Part shown: positions 1-9,074 of the stretch, piece by piece | Layout: every line of letters starts with the position of its first letter | Position numbering within the stretch: the first letter of the stretch is position 1 | Assembly (NCBI GenBank): GCA_019113005.1 | Contig: DXIE01000033.1 | Coordinates: 1-63,458 of the forward strand | Direction of reading: 5' to 3' | Length of the DNA: 63,458 bases | DNA from: Candidatus Butyricicoccus avistercoris | GTDB taxonomy: Bacteria > Bacillota > Clostridia > Oscillospirales > Butyricicoccaceae | Notes under the pieces: generated by a model | Told to the model about the DNA's origin: nothing | The model's database searches: none | What the model saw: only the letters and a program-made list of their open reading frames with translations | Program-made: the position numbers and the translations under genes

Positions 1-85
1 CTAAATGGTGTTTTCTCATATCCATTATAACAGATACTTTAAATTCTGCACTATATCTTTTTTGCACACTTCCTTTTTTTGACAT
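1..85 (-). CDS. IS3-family transposase OrfA, N-terminal part
   Basis: The ATG at 85-83 is preceded by TTTGGAGG. The 28 codons visible start MSKKGSVQKRYSAEFKVSVI, the usual start of an IS3-family OrfA helix-turn-helix protein (K-R-Y-S-x-E-F-K core). OrfA binds the element ends and is normally fused by frameshift to OrfB, the DDE transposase. The frame stays open to the window edge, so the length and intactness of the gene are unknown. Confidence 0.75.
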   Translation of the reverse strand, partial: MSKKGSVQKRYSAEFKVSVIMDMRKHHL

Positions 86-138
86 GAAAATATGCACCTC
101 CAAAGTGTCTAACTTTTGGGGTGCATATCAATAGTACA
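1..138 (-). mobile_element. IS3-family insertion sequence, 5' end only
   Basis: Read on the minus strand, the element starts near 138 (TG...; 130 is an alternative end) with a terminal sequence containing CACCCCAAAAGTTAGACA, a form typical of IS3-family ends. A ribosome site (GGAGG) and a transposase start follow. The rest of the element lies left of the window. The end abuts coding sequence of an ABC transporter gene, so the element inserted into that gene. The IS3 assignment rests on the end sequence and the OrfA N-terminus; the exact group is not determined. Confidence 0.8.
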
Positions 139-1807
139 TTCTACCGCTGTTTCATTTATAAAAGCAGAATATGAAAACCTTGGTATGGATTTAAACTCCA
201 TGCAAACAAATTATCTTGTTAGAACAGGCGGAAAAATGCTTGTTATGGCTCTTGGCATGGCGGTAGCTGCGGTTTTAAGCAGTCTGCTTGCTGCAAAAAT
301 CGGTGCATCTATCGGTCGTGATTTGCGTGGCAAAATTTTTGAAAAGGTTGTAGGCTTTTCAGGTGCAGAGTATTCTAAGTTTTCAACCGCCTCACTTATC
401 ACCCGCTCGACAAGTGATGTACAGCAAATACAGCTTACATTAACTATGCTGCTTAGAATGGTTGCCTATGCTCCTATACTTGCAATAGGTGGCATAATTA
501 TGGTTTTACGCACACATTCTGGTATGGAATGGATTATACTGCTTGCTGTTGTTATACTTTTTATACTTGTCGGTACACTAATGGCGGTTTCAATGCCAAA
601 ATTCAAAAAAATGCAAACTCTTGTTGATAATGTAAACAGAGTTGCTCGTGAAATTTTAACCGGTCTTTCTGTAATAAGAGCATTTGGCAGAGAAAAAGTC
701 GAAGAAAACCGCTTTGATAAAGCTAATACTGACTTAACACGCAATATGCTGTTTACAAGCCGCTCTATGAGCCTTATGATGCCTTGTATGATGCTGCTTA
801 TGAATGGTATATCTGTTTTAATTGTTTGGACTGCATCACATAGAATAAATCTAGGTGTAATGGGTGTTGGTGATATGACCGCGTTTATAACCTATACTAT
901 GATGATTGTTATGAGCTTTTTAATGCTTGCAATGCTCAGTGTTATGCTACCAAGAGCTGCTGTTGCAAGTGAACGTATTGATGAGGTGCTTGCGGTAGAA
1001 CCTACTATTCATAACCCTAAAAACCCTGTAAAACCAGAAAATATAAAAGGTGTTATAAAATTTGAAAATGTATCCTTTAGATATGATAATGATAGCGACA
1101 ATGTATTAAGCAATATTGATTTTACCGCTGAAACAGGTAAAACAACCGCTATTATCGGTTCTACTGGTTGCGGTAAATCCACACTTATAAATCTTATCCC
1201 ACGTTTTTATGATGTCACAGAGGGCAGAATAACTCTTGATGGAATAGATATTCGTGAGTTTGATTTACACGATTTAAGAAAACAAATTGGTCTTGCACCA
1301 CAAAAAGGCGTGCTGTTCTCTGGCACTATCGCCTCTAATATACGCTATGGTGCAGAAAATGCACCTGATGAGGTTGTTCATAAAGCGGCTGAAATCGCAC
1401 AAGCTACCGAGTTTATAAGCAGTAAGCCTACAAAATATGAAAGTCCAATTTCTCAAGGCGGTACTAATGTATCTGGTGGACAGAAACAACGACTTTCTAT
1501 TGCTCGTGCGATTGCTAGAAATCCAAAAATATATATTTTTGATGACACTTTCTCTGCACTGGATTTTAAAACAGATGCAGCACTTAGAAAAGCACTTGCA
1601 CCTTACACCAAAGACAGCACAGTGTTTATTGTAGCTCAAAGAATTTCAACTATAATGTATGCCGACCAAATTCTTGTGCTTGATGAGGAAGGCAAACTCG
1701 CAGGCAAAGGCACACATAACGAGCTTATGCAGTCTTGCGAAACATACAGACAGATTGCAAAAAGTCAGCTTTCTGAAAATGAACTAAACCAAAAGGAGGG
1801 CATGTGA
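139..1807 (+). pseudogene. ABC exporter half-transporter, degenerate-site subunit, 5' end removed by IS
   Basis: The reading frame is open from a TTG at 116, but codons before about 139 derive from the IS end. The first recognisable family residues are AVSFIKAEYENLGMD, which normally lie after TM1 and the first outer loop, so TM1 and the natural start are missing. The rest is intact: membrane segments, Walker A (GSTGCGKS, near 1158), signature VSGGQ, Walker B with IFDD (Asp in place of the catalytic Glu) and a Q-loop-type AQRISTI in place of the H-loop His. Such degenerate residues mark the non-catalytic subunit of TM287/288-type heterodimeric exporters. The stop sits 1 nt before the partner gene. 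A shortened, probably non-functional protein could still be made from the TTG. Confidence 0.8.
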
Positions 1808-1808
1808 T

Positions 1809-3641
1809 ATGGAAAAGCAAAGACATAATAGACCTATGCGTGGTCCTGGAGCTGGCTTTGTCCCTGGGGAAAAGGCTAAAAACTTTAAAGGCACAATTAA
1901 ATCATTATTTCATTATATCGGTGCATATCACTTAGCTTTAGTGCTTGTAGCATTATTTGCAATAAGCAGTACAGTTTTTAACATCTTTGGCCCTAAAATC
2001 TTAGGTAATGCAACAACTGAGTTATCCTCTGGTCTTATGGCTCAAATTGCGGGTACTGGCACAATAGATTTTGGGGCTATCGGCAAAATACTGCTTACAG
2101 CACTTGGCTTATATGTTATAAGTGCACTTTTAATGTTCTGTCAAAGCTTTATTATGACAGGTATAACCCAGAAAATATGTTACCGAATGAGAAAAGAGAT
2201 AACCGAAAAAATCGACCGTATGCCAATGAAATATTTTGAAACCCGAACATATGGCGAAGTGTTATCCAGAATAACAAATGATGTTGACTCACTTGGCACA
2301 GGTTTAAACCAAAGTATAACACAGCTTATAACTTCGGTTTCAACTATTATTGGTGTGCTTGTTATGATGCTCACTATCTCCCCTATCATGACGCTCATTG
2401 CGATTATTTTACTTCCAATAAGCATAGGACTTATAGGTACAGTGATTAGATTTTCACAGAAGTATTTTAGAGCACAACAAGAAACTTTAGGCGATGTAAA
2501 CGGTCAAGTTGAAGAAATATACAGCGGTCATCATATAGTTCAGGCTTTTGGTCAGGAGAAAGCTGTTTGTGATACCTTCCATGAAACAAATAATGCACTT
2601 TATAACTCTGCATGGAAAAGCCAGTTTTTCTCTGGACTTATGCACCCTATTATGATTTTTGTTGGTAATCTTGGTTATGTAGGTATAGCTCTTTCTGGTG
2701 CATTATTTGCCGCTCGTGGTGTAATTTCTATCGGTGATATACAGGCATTTATTCAGTATACAAGAAACTTCACTCAGCCAATACAGCAAATCGCACAGAT
2801 TACAAATATGCTCCAGTCAATGGCGGCGGCCGCTGAAAGAGTATTCCAGTTTTTAAGTGAGGAAGAAGAACAACAAAGCTCAGAAAGTGATTATCACCCA
2901 GAAAAAATAACAGGTGATGTTGTGTTTGACCATGTTCGTTTTGGTTACAACCCAGACCAAGTTATTATTAAAGATTTCTGTGCAAATGTAAAAGCAGGTC
3001 AAAAGATAGCTATTGTAGGGCCAACTGGTGCAGGTAAAACAACAATGGTAAAGCTACTACTTCGTTATTATGATGTAAACAGCGGTAATATTCTGCTTGA
3101 CGGTCATAATATCAAGGAATATGGCAGACGAGGACTGAGAGATGCCTTTGCTATGGTTTTACAAGACACATGGCTATTTGAAGGCACAATTATGGAAAAT
3201 CTACGTTATGGCAGAATTGATGCAACCGATGAAGAAGTTATTGCGGCGGCAAAAGCTGCTCATGTGCATCATTTTATTAAGACCTTACCAAATGGTTATA
3301 ATATGATGTTAAATGAAGAAGCGTCCAATATTTCACAGGGGCAAAAACAACTATTAACTATTGCTCGTGCAATACTTGCAAATAGACCTGTGCTTATTTT
3401 AGATGAAGCTACTTCTTCAGTAGATACCCGAACCGAAGTACAAATCCAAGAGGCTATGGACAATTTAATTAAAGGCAGAACCAGTTTTATTATTGCCCAT
3501 AGACTTTCAACAATAAAAAATGCTGACCTTATTCTATGCATGAAAGACGGCGATATTATAGAGCAAGGCAACCACGAAGAATTGCTTGCTAAAAACGGAT
3601 TTTATGCAAATCTGTATAACAGTCAGTTTGAAAAAGCATAA
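1809..3641 (+). CDS. ABC exporter half-transporter, catalytic subunit (610 aa)
   Basis: Full-length type IV ABC exporter subunit: a hydrophilic N-terminus, six-helix membrane domain (about residues 40-340) and a C-terminal ATPase. Motifs are Walker A GPTGAGKT (404-411), signature SQGQK (509-513, the Gln variant found in TM288-type subunits), Walker B LILDEA with catalytic E533, and switch H564. It should pair with the product of the preceding gene to form a heterodimeric multidrug or lipid exporter with one competent ATP site. It begins 1 nt after that gene's stop, so the two were one operon. Because the partner is truncated by an IS, the complex is probably lost unless this subunit acts alone. 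Substrate unknown. Confidence 0.9.
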   Translation: MEKQRHNRPMRGPGAGFVPGEKAKNFKGTIKSLFHYIGAYHLALVLVALFAISSTVFNIFGPKILGNATTELSSGLMAQIAGTGTIDFGAIGKILLTALGLYVISALLMFCQSFIMTGITQKICYRMRKEITEKIDRMPMKYFETRTYGEVLSRITNDVDSLGTGLNQSITQLITSVSTIIGVLVMMLTISPIMTLIAIILLPISIGLIGTVIRFSQKYFRAQQETLGDVNGQVEEIYSGHHIVQAFGQEKAVCDTFHETNNALYNSAWKSQFFSGLMHPIMIFVGNLGYVGIALSGALFAARGVISIGDIQAFIQYTRNFTQPIQQIAQITNMLQSMAAAAERVFQFLSEEEEQQSSESDYHPEKITGDVVFDHVRFGYNPDQVIIKDFCANVKAGQKIAIVGPTGAGKTTMVKLLLRYYDVNSGNILLDGHNIKEYGRRGLRDAFAMVLQDTWLFEGTIMENLRYGRIDATDEEVIAAAKAAHVHHFIKTLPNGYNMMLNEEASNISQGQKQLLTIARAILANRPVLILDEATSSVDTRTEVQIQEAMDNLIKGRTSFIIAHRLSTIKNADLILCMKDGDIIEQGNHEELLAKNGFYANLYNSQFEKA

Positions 3642-3650
3642 ACCTCTTTT

Positions 3651-3681
3651 TCCCTTGATAAAATATCAAGGGAAATTTTTT
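3651..3681 (+). terminator. Intrinsic terminator after ABC genes
   Basis: Perfect 10-bp stem TCCCTTGATA / TATCAAGGGA with a 3-nt loop, followed by AATTTTTTCTT. It lies 10 nt after the stop of the ABC gene. Confidence 0.9.
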
Positions 3682-3794
3682 CTTGAAATTTTGTGCAAAA
3701 TACATTATCCTAGAAGGGTATATAATTTCTTTTAGCATGTTGCAGTATTACATTGCTATAACGTGAAATAAAAGGGAAAAAGGAGGCGTTTTGC

Positions 3795-5132
3795 TTGAAA
3801 AAGAAACATTTTAGAGATTCCTTTGCAAGCCGTTGGGGATTTATTCTCGCATGTATTGGCTCTGCTGTTGGTATGGGAAACATCTGGATGTTTCCTATGA
3901 GAGTTTCTAAATTTGGTGGCGGTTCATTTCTACTTGCTTATTTTATCTTTGTTTTTATACTTGGTTTTTCAGGTGTTATAGGTGAAATGGCGTTTGGTCG
4001 TGCCACTCGCTCTGGCCCTATCGGTGCTTTTGCAAAAGCTGTTCAGTCAAGAGGTAAAAATCCTAAAATAGGTGCTGCTATCGGTGCAATTCCTGTTTTA
4101 GGCTCACTTGCTCTTGCAATAGGATATTCAGTTGTTATGGGTTGGATTTTAAAATATCTTATAAGCTCGGTTACAGGTTCAGTTTTAAAACCTAATAATG
4201 TTGACGGTTTTTCCGCACAGTTTGGCAGTATAGCAACCTCTTTCGGAAATAATTTATGTGTAATTTTAAGCCTTGTTTTAACATTTTTAATTATGGCTTT
4301 TGGCATTGCATCTGGCATTGAAAAACTAAATAAATATATGATGCCACTGTTTTTCTGTCTGTTTGTAGGTCTTGCTATTTATATGCTGTTTCAGCCTCAT
4401 GCGATTGATGGTTATAAATATATGTTTAGACTTGACCCTGTGGCTTTAAAACAGCCTCAAACATGGATTTATGCATTAGGTCAGGCATTTTTCTCTTTAT
4501 CACTTGCTGGTAATGGCACACTTATTTATGGCTCTTATTTAAAAGATGATGAAGATATTATAGGCTCTGCATGGAAAGGTGCACTTTTTGATACACTTGC
4601 TGCTATGCTTGCTGCACTTGTTATCATTCCTGCTATGGCAACAGCAGGACAACAGCTAAGTAATAGTGGCCCTGGACTGATGTTTATTTTCCTACCTAAC
4701 CTATTTAAAACCATGCCTGCAAGCAGTATACTTGTTATAGTTTTCTTTGCTGGTGTATTCCTCGCTGGTCTAACCTCACTTGTAAACTTATATGAAGCAC
4801 CAATAGCTACTATTGAGGAAAAACTCGGACTTGATAGAAAACATGCTGTACTTATAATTGCTGCTATCGGCACAGTTACCGCTGTATGTATACAGGGCAT
4901 TGTTGAGGACTGGATGAACTTTGTATCAATTTATGTGTGTCCTCTTGGTGCAGGTCTTGCTGGCATCATGTTTTATTGGGTATTTGGTGAAAAATATGTT
5001 CGTAATGAGTTACAAAAAGGTCGAGCAAAGCCTATCGGAAAATGGCTTGAACCTATGACCCGCTATGTATTTTGTCTTTTAACAATTATTGTTTTTATCC
5101 TTGGAATTGTTACCCCTGGAGGTATCGGATAA
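3795..5132 (+). CDS. Sodium-dependent transporter, NSS/SNF family (445 aa)
   Basis: Neurotransmitter:sodium symporter of the bacterial LeuT/MhsT type, expected to import an amino acid or related amine with Na+. The N-terminus has the family TM1 signature (SAVGMGNIWMFP), with the unwound glycine region that binds Na+ and substrate. About 11-12 hydrophobic helices follow, and the length is usual for bacterial members. The start is TTG with AGGAGG 8 nt upstream (3781-3786). It stands alone between two terminators and faces a second NSS gene across a shared bidirectional terminator. Substrate cannot be read from the sequence. Confidence 0.88.
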   Translation: MKKKHFRDSFASRWGFILACIGSAVGMGNIWMFPMRVSKFGGGSFLLAYFIFVFILGFSGVIGEMAFGRATRSGPIGAFAKAVQSRGKNPKIGAAIGAIPVLGSLALAIGYSVVMGWILKYLISSVTGSVLKPNNVDGFSAQFGSIATSFGNNLCVILSLVLTFLIMAFGIASGIEKLNKYMMPLFFCLFVGLAIYMLFQPHAIDGYKYMFRLDPVALKQPQTWIYALGQAFFSLSLAGNGTLIYGSYLKDDEDIIGSAWKGALFDTLAAMLAALVIIPAMATAGQQLSNSGPGLMFIFLPNLFKTMPASSILVIVFFAGVFLAGLTSLVNLYEAPIATIEEKLGLDRKHAVLIIAAIGTVTAVCIQGIVEDWMNFVSIYVCPLGAGLAGIMFYWVFGEKYVRNELQKGRAKPIGKWLEPMTRYVFCLLTIIVFILGIVTPGGIG

Positions 5133-5140
5133 AAAATAAA

Positions 5141-5170
5141 TGCGTGTTGATAAATCAACACGCATTTTTA
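5141..5170. terminator. Bidirectional terminator between the two NSS genes
   Basis: Stem TGCGTGTTGA (5141-5150), loop TAAA, TCAACACGCA (5155-5164), with a T-run after it on + and an A-run (AAAAAATAAA) before it, so it can stop transcription from both convergent genes. Confidence 0.92.
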
Positions 5171-6535
5171 TTATGCACCAAACTTTTGAATATATCCCAT
5201 TACAAATACAAATAAAACTATAAGAGGTAAAATGTAAGTTACATATAATCTTATAGCATTTGGGAATTTTAAACCCTTGCCTGCATCTGCTTCTGCGATA
5301 AAGTTTTTCCAACCCCAACCATAACGTGTGGTACAGAATAACAGATAAACCATAGAGCCTAGTGGCAGTAAGTTATTAGATACAATAAAGTCCTCTAAAT
5401 CTTGAATTGTACCCATCTTAGGAATGTCAATTCCAAAACCAAATACACATGGAAGTGAGATAATTAGAATTACAAACAGATTGACAATAACCGTTTTCTT
5501 TCTATCCCAACCCCATAAATCCATGCCAAAAGAGATTATATTTTCAAATACAGCAATAATGGTTGAAAATGCAGCAAATGACATAAATACAAAGAATAAA
5601 GCACCCCAAAGTCTGCCTGCTGGCATTTGGTCAAAGATATTAGGCAGTGTTACAAAAATAAGTGATGGGCCTGAATCAGCTTTTACATTAAATGCAGATG
5701 CAGCAGGGAAAATAATAAGACCCGCAGTAAGTGCAACAAATGTGTCAAGCACACCAATGCTTATAGCCTCACCTGTTAGACTTCTATCTTTATCAATATA
5801 AGAACCAAAGATAGCAAGTGCACCAATACCAAGTGATAATGTAAAGAATGCCTGTCCCATAGCTGCAAAGATGGTTTCCATCAATCCGCCTTTAGCCTCG
5901 TATAGTTTAGAGAAATCAGGCTTTAGATAGAATGTTAAACCTTCTGTTGCACCATCAAGAGTTACAGAGCGGAAAACAAGTAAAATCATAATTGCAAGCA
6001 GTGCAAGCATCATAACTTTATTTACTTTTTCTACACCGTTTTTAAGACCTCTTGAGCATACACCAAAACAAATAAGTACAGTAATAACCATCCAAAATAG
6101 CATATACATAGGGTCAGCAAGCATATTATTAAAAATACCGCCTACTTCTTCAGGTGTTTTTCCAACGAAATCACCCATAATCATTTTAAAGAAGTAAGCT
6201 ACCATCCAGCCGCCTATTGTGGTATAGTACGCCATAAGCATATAGTTACCGAGCATAGCACCATAACTATATAAATGCCATTTAGTACCTTTAGGCTCAA
6301 GCACATGGAATGATTTTGCGGCCGATTGCTGACTTGCACGACCTACTGAAAATTCCATAACCATAATAGGCAGTCCAAAAAACAGCAAAAACACTAAATA
6401 AACTAATACAAATGCAGCACCGCCATATTTACCTGTTATATATGGAAAACGCCACACATTGCCCAGACCGATAGCACAGCCTGCTGAGATAAGAATAAAG
6501 CCCAATCTTGAGCCAAACTTTTCTCTTTGTTTCAT
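5171..6535 (-). CDS. Sodium-dependent transporter, NSS/SNF family, second copy (454 aa)
   Basis: A paralogue of the facing gene with the TM1 signature CAIGLGNVWRFPY, closer to the classical LeuT motif, and about 12 membrane segments. It should carry out Na+-coupled uptake of amino acids at the cytoplasmic membrane. The start ATG is preceded by a GGGGG ribosome site (on minus: AAAGGGGG). The two NSS proteins differ clearly (M versus R before the FP pair), so the pair is not a recent duplication and the substrates may differ. Confidence 0.88.
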   Translation of the reverse strand: MKQREKFGSRLGFILISAGCAIGLGNVWRFPYITGKYGGAAFVLVYLVFLLFFGLPIMVMEFSVGRASQQSAAKSFHVLEPKGTKWHLYSYGAMLGNYMLMAYYTTIGGWMVAYFFKMIMGDFVGKTPEEVGGIFNNMLADPMYMLFWMVITVLICFGVCSRGLKNGVEKVNKVMMLALLAIMILLVFRSVTLDGATEGLTFYLKPDFSKLYEAKGGLMETIFAAMGQAFFTLSLGIGALAIFGSYIDKDRSLTGEAISIGVLDTFVALTAGLIIFPAASAFNVKADSGPSLIFVTLPNIFDQMPAGRLWGALFFVFMSFAAFSTIIAVFENIISFGMDLWGWDRKKTVIVNLFVILIISLPCVFGFGIDIPKMGTIQDLEDFIVSNNLLPLGSMVYLLFCTTRYGWGWKNFIAEADAGKGLKFPNAIRLYVTYILPLIVLFVFVMGYIQKFGA

Positions 6536-6654
6536 TTATAAAACCCCCTTTAAATCGTGGTTTTCATTATATCAAACTTTTATCTGATAAACAAGTAAGA
6601 AAGTTAATTGATGATACATAAAAACTTATAATACAACTAAATTCACCAAAACTC

Positions 6655-6683
6655 TTGATTTTTTTCGGTTAATATTGTATCAT
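6655..6683 (+). promoter_or_regulatory. Candidate sigma-A promoter for the zinc-ribbon gene
   Basis: TTGATT (6655-6660), 17-nt spacer, TATCAT (6678-6683), about 70 nt upstream of the ATG at 6753. Confidence 0.45.
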
Positions 6684-6752
6684 TTACATGTAAGTTCTAT
6701 GGATAAACTTACCACAAGATAAACATATATTGTAAAAAGTAGGTGACTAAAT

Positions 6753-7049
6753 ATGGCTTTTTGTAAAAATTGCGGTGCTCAAATTGATGACAGAGCTGTT
6801 GTATGCCCTAAATGTGGCGTTGCACAGAATAATACTCCTCCTGTTGTTGATAATGGCGGTTTTGGTTGGGGATTACTTGGTTGTTGTGTACCTATTGCAG
6901 GTCTAATTCTTTTCCTTGTTTGGAAAGACACTAAGCCTAAGACAGCTAAAGCAGCAGGTATTGGTGCAATAGTTAGTGTTGTCCTAGGTGTTTTATACTA
7001 TATACTTATTATGGTTGTTGGTGTAGGTGCTGCACTCAGCGGCATGTAA
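6753..7049 (+). CDS. Zinc-ribbon membrane protein (98 aa)
   Basis: The N-terminus is a small zinc ribbon with two CxxC pairs (C4, C7, C18, C21). A short proline-containing linker and two hydrophobic segments (about 38-56 and 72-95) follow. Proteins of this kind are common in gut Firmicutes and have no assigned function. The ribosome site is AGTAGGTG, 9 nt before the ATG. The gene ends 1 nt before the DUF2085 gene, so the two form an operon closed by the terminator at 7405. Confidence 0.75.
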   Translation: MAFCKNCGAQIDDRAVVCPKCGVAQNNTPPVVDNGGFGWGLLGCCVPIAGLILFLVWKDTKPKTAKAAGIGAIVSVVLGVLYYILIMVVGVGAALSGM

Positions 7050-7050
7050 A

Positions 7051-7404
7051 ATGAAATATAAAATTTATAAATATTTACCTGTCATTTTTGGCTGTCATTG
7101 CAGAGATGACAGGTCTTTTTACTACAAAGGAGAAAAATTTCCCATATGTGCGAGATGTACGGGTGAACTTATAGGGATATTATTAGCCTTTGTTACTTTC
7201 TTTTTCTTTCGTTTAAATATCAAATTAAGCTTAATAATTATGATACCTATGCTATTAGATGGGTTTATACAACTGCTTACAAGCTATGAAAGCACCAATT
7301 TTCGTAGAGTTATAACTGGATTTTTATTTGGTTTTGGATTATATACCCTTTTCGCATATTCTAATATATTTGTTTTTAATTTTGGATATAATCTTGTTAG
7401 ATAA
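7051..7404 (+). CDS. DUF2085 family membrane protein (117 aa)
   Basis: The ATG at 7051, 1 nt after the previous stop, gives a protein beginning MKYKIYKYLPVIFGCHCRDD. Upstream in-frame codons belong to the zinc-ribbon gene. The conserved cysteine/histidine cluster GCHCRDDRSF and the later CARCTGE motif are characteristic of DUF2085, and three to four hydrophobic stretches follow. The cysteines suggest metal or redox binding at the membrane, but no function is established. Translational coupling with the upstream gene suggests the two act together. Confidence 0.75.
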   Translation: MKYKIYKYLPVIFGCHCRDDRSFYYKGEKFPICARCTGELIGILLAFVTFFFFRLNIKLSLIIMIPMLLDGFIQLLTSYESTNFRRVITGFLFGFGLYTLFAYSNIFVFNFGYNLVR

Positions 7405-7440
7405 AAAACTGACGCTGAACAAATACAGCGTCAGTTTTTT
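7405..7440. terminator. Bidirectional terminator
   Basis: 13-bp stem AAAACTGACGCTG (7405-7417) / CAGCGTCAGTTTT (7426-7438) with an 8-nt loop and T/A runs on both sides. Shared by the DUF2085 gene and the convergent carrier gene. Confidence 0.92.
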
Positions 7441-8981
7441 TATGCATAATTAATCATTATACCTGTACCCAAAATTATAAATCCTATTATAAAAATAAAT
7501 AAGATACATTTCCATTGTGAGCGAATCCACTCACCCCAACTAACATGCGAAATAGCAAGCACACCTATTAATGCACCTGATGTTGGCATAATTAAATGTG
7601 ATAAGCCTGTTCCAAGCTGAAAGGCTAAAATTGAAATCTGTCTGCTTACACCAAGGCTTTCGGCAAGCGGTGCCATAATAGGTATAGTAAGTGCTGCCTG
7701 ACCTGAATTATTAGGCACAAAAAAATTAAATACAAACTGAAATCCATACATAACCCATGCAGCAAGAATACTAGGCACATAACTTAAAACCCTCACTACC
7801 CAATGAAGTAAAGTGTTTAATACTGATGCAGCTGTTGGGTCTATACCACCAAGTAACAAAACCATTCCTTGTGCCATACCTATTGCAATTACTGCACCTA
7901 AAAAATCTGCCGCACCCGACTGAAATGCTTTTGGTATATCAGCAAACTGCATACCATTTAAGTGATAAAATGTACCAATAGCACCAACTACAATCGCCAT
8001 AGTAAAAAATATTGATGCTATTTCAAACAAGCTATACTCCTTAAATGCTATACCCCATATTAACCAGATAAACGACATTAAAACTGTTATCATAACAAGT
8101 CTGCTGCCTACACCATAAGGCATTTTTCTATCTCTAATATTTTTAATTTTACCTCTTAGAAGTGAATCATTTTTATATGAAATAGCTTTCTTACTGCCTG
8201 TATGTATCTTCCATGCTCTTATAGTCACATATATAATACATAAAACGGTTATAACAAACCATGATATAACTCTAAATTTCTGACCAGATTCAATAGGTAC
8301 ACCTGCTAGTGTTTGAACCATAATCAAATTAGATGATGCTGTCCAGCTAAAAGCTGTACCTATTTGCACAGCACCATAAGTACATATAACACCTGTTATA
8401 GCATCAAAATCCATTGCAATTATCATTGGTATAAAAATCATAGTTATAGGTATGATATATTCAGTAAAACCAAACAATGCCCCACTTAAAGAGCAAATAA
8501 AAAATAATATAGGTGGTATAAGCATAACAAAATCTTCTGTGCGTTTAGCAACACGCAAAATAACTTGGTCTATAACGCCCGTTCTCATCAAAATTCCAAA
8601 TGAGCCACCTATTACAAGTAAAAATGGTATAAGTCCTACTGTTCCAGCCGCTTGAGTGCTGCCTCTAAGCCCCGCAAACATAACATTCATAATTCCAAGT
8701 TCTTTATGTGCCGAAACACCAAACAACGGTGCAGGATATACAACTTTTTGCCCGTCCTCATCAAGAACATAACGGAAACTATTAGCATCTACCATTTTGC
8801 TTGACTGCTGAACTCCATCAAGCACATAAGAAACTTCCTTAACTTCATATCGTCCAAGCGGAACAACAAAGGTTAAAAGCATTGCAAATAAAACTGCTCC
8901 AAAGATTACTACAAATGGATGCAGTATCTGTATTATATTTTTTTCTTTTTTAGGCTTATTTTTATTATTTTTTTCATTCAT
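7440..8981 (-). CDS. YfcC/DcuC-type anaerobic carrier (513 aa)
   Basis: Membrane carrier of the C4-dicarboxylate/YfcC superfamily, with about 12 hydrophobic helices and the family's repeated loops (for example FGFTEYIIP and FFVPNNSGQAALT). Members exchange dicarboxylates or basic amino acids; the YfcC branch is often annotated as a basic amino-acid antiporter, but the substrate is not proven here. The ATG at 8981 has an AAGGGGG ribosome site, whereas the frame extension to 9062 runs into a terminator hairpin and is not coding. It is transcribed towards a bidirectional terminator and likely stands alone. Confidence 0.82.
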   Translation of the reverse strand: MNEKNNKNKPKKEKNIIQILHPFVVIFGAVLFAMLLTFVVPLGRYEVKEVSYVLDGVQQSSKMVDANSFRYVLDEDGQKVVYPAPLFGVSAHKELGIMNVMFAGLRGSTQAAGTVGLIPFLLVIGGSFGILMRTGVIDQVILRVAKRTEDFVMLIPPILFFICSLSGALFGFTEYIIPITMIFIPMIIAMDFDAITGVICTYGAVQIGTAFSWTASSNLIMVQTLAGVPIESGQKFRVISWFVITVLCIIYVTIRAWKIHTGSKKAISYKNDSLLRGKIKNIRDRKMPYGVGSRLVMITVLMSFIWLIWGIAFKEYSLFEIASIFFTMAIVVGAIGTFYHLNGMQFADIPKAFQSGAADFLGAVIAIGMAQGMVLLLGGIDPTAASVLNTLLHWVVRVLSYVPSILAAWVMYGFQFVFNFFVPNNSGQAALTIPIMAPLAESLGVSRQISILAFQLGTGLSHLIMPTSGALIGVLAISHVSWGEWIRSQWKCILFIFIIGFIILGTGIMINYA

Positions 8982-9035
8982 AGACTGCACCCCCTTTATT
9001 ATCTTATCTAATTTTTTATTTTTTTGCAATACAAA

Positions 9036-9066
9036 AAGCATGGTGAAATGTTTATTCACCATGCTT
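9036..9066 (-). terminator. Terminator of the AsrC-like gene
   Basis: 12-bp perfect stem AAGCATGGTGAA / TTCACCATGCTT with a 7-nt loop. On the minus strand it is followed by TTTTGTATTGCAAAAAAA, and it lies 9 nt after the stop of the AsrC-like gene. Confidence 0.8.
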
Positions 9067-9074
9067 AATATAAT

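Noticed and set aside
1274-1639. Long antisense frame (121 aa) in the ABC pseudogene; similar shadow frames in gyrA, gyrB, mnmE, pyk, asnB and ptsI
   Set aside because: They lie wholly inside well-supported genes, lack ribosome sites and show no family features.
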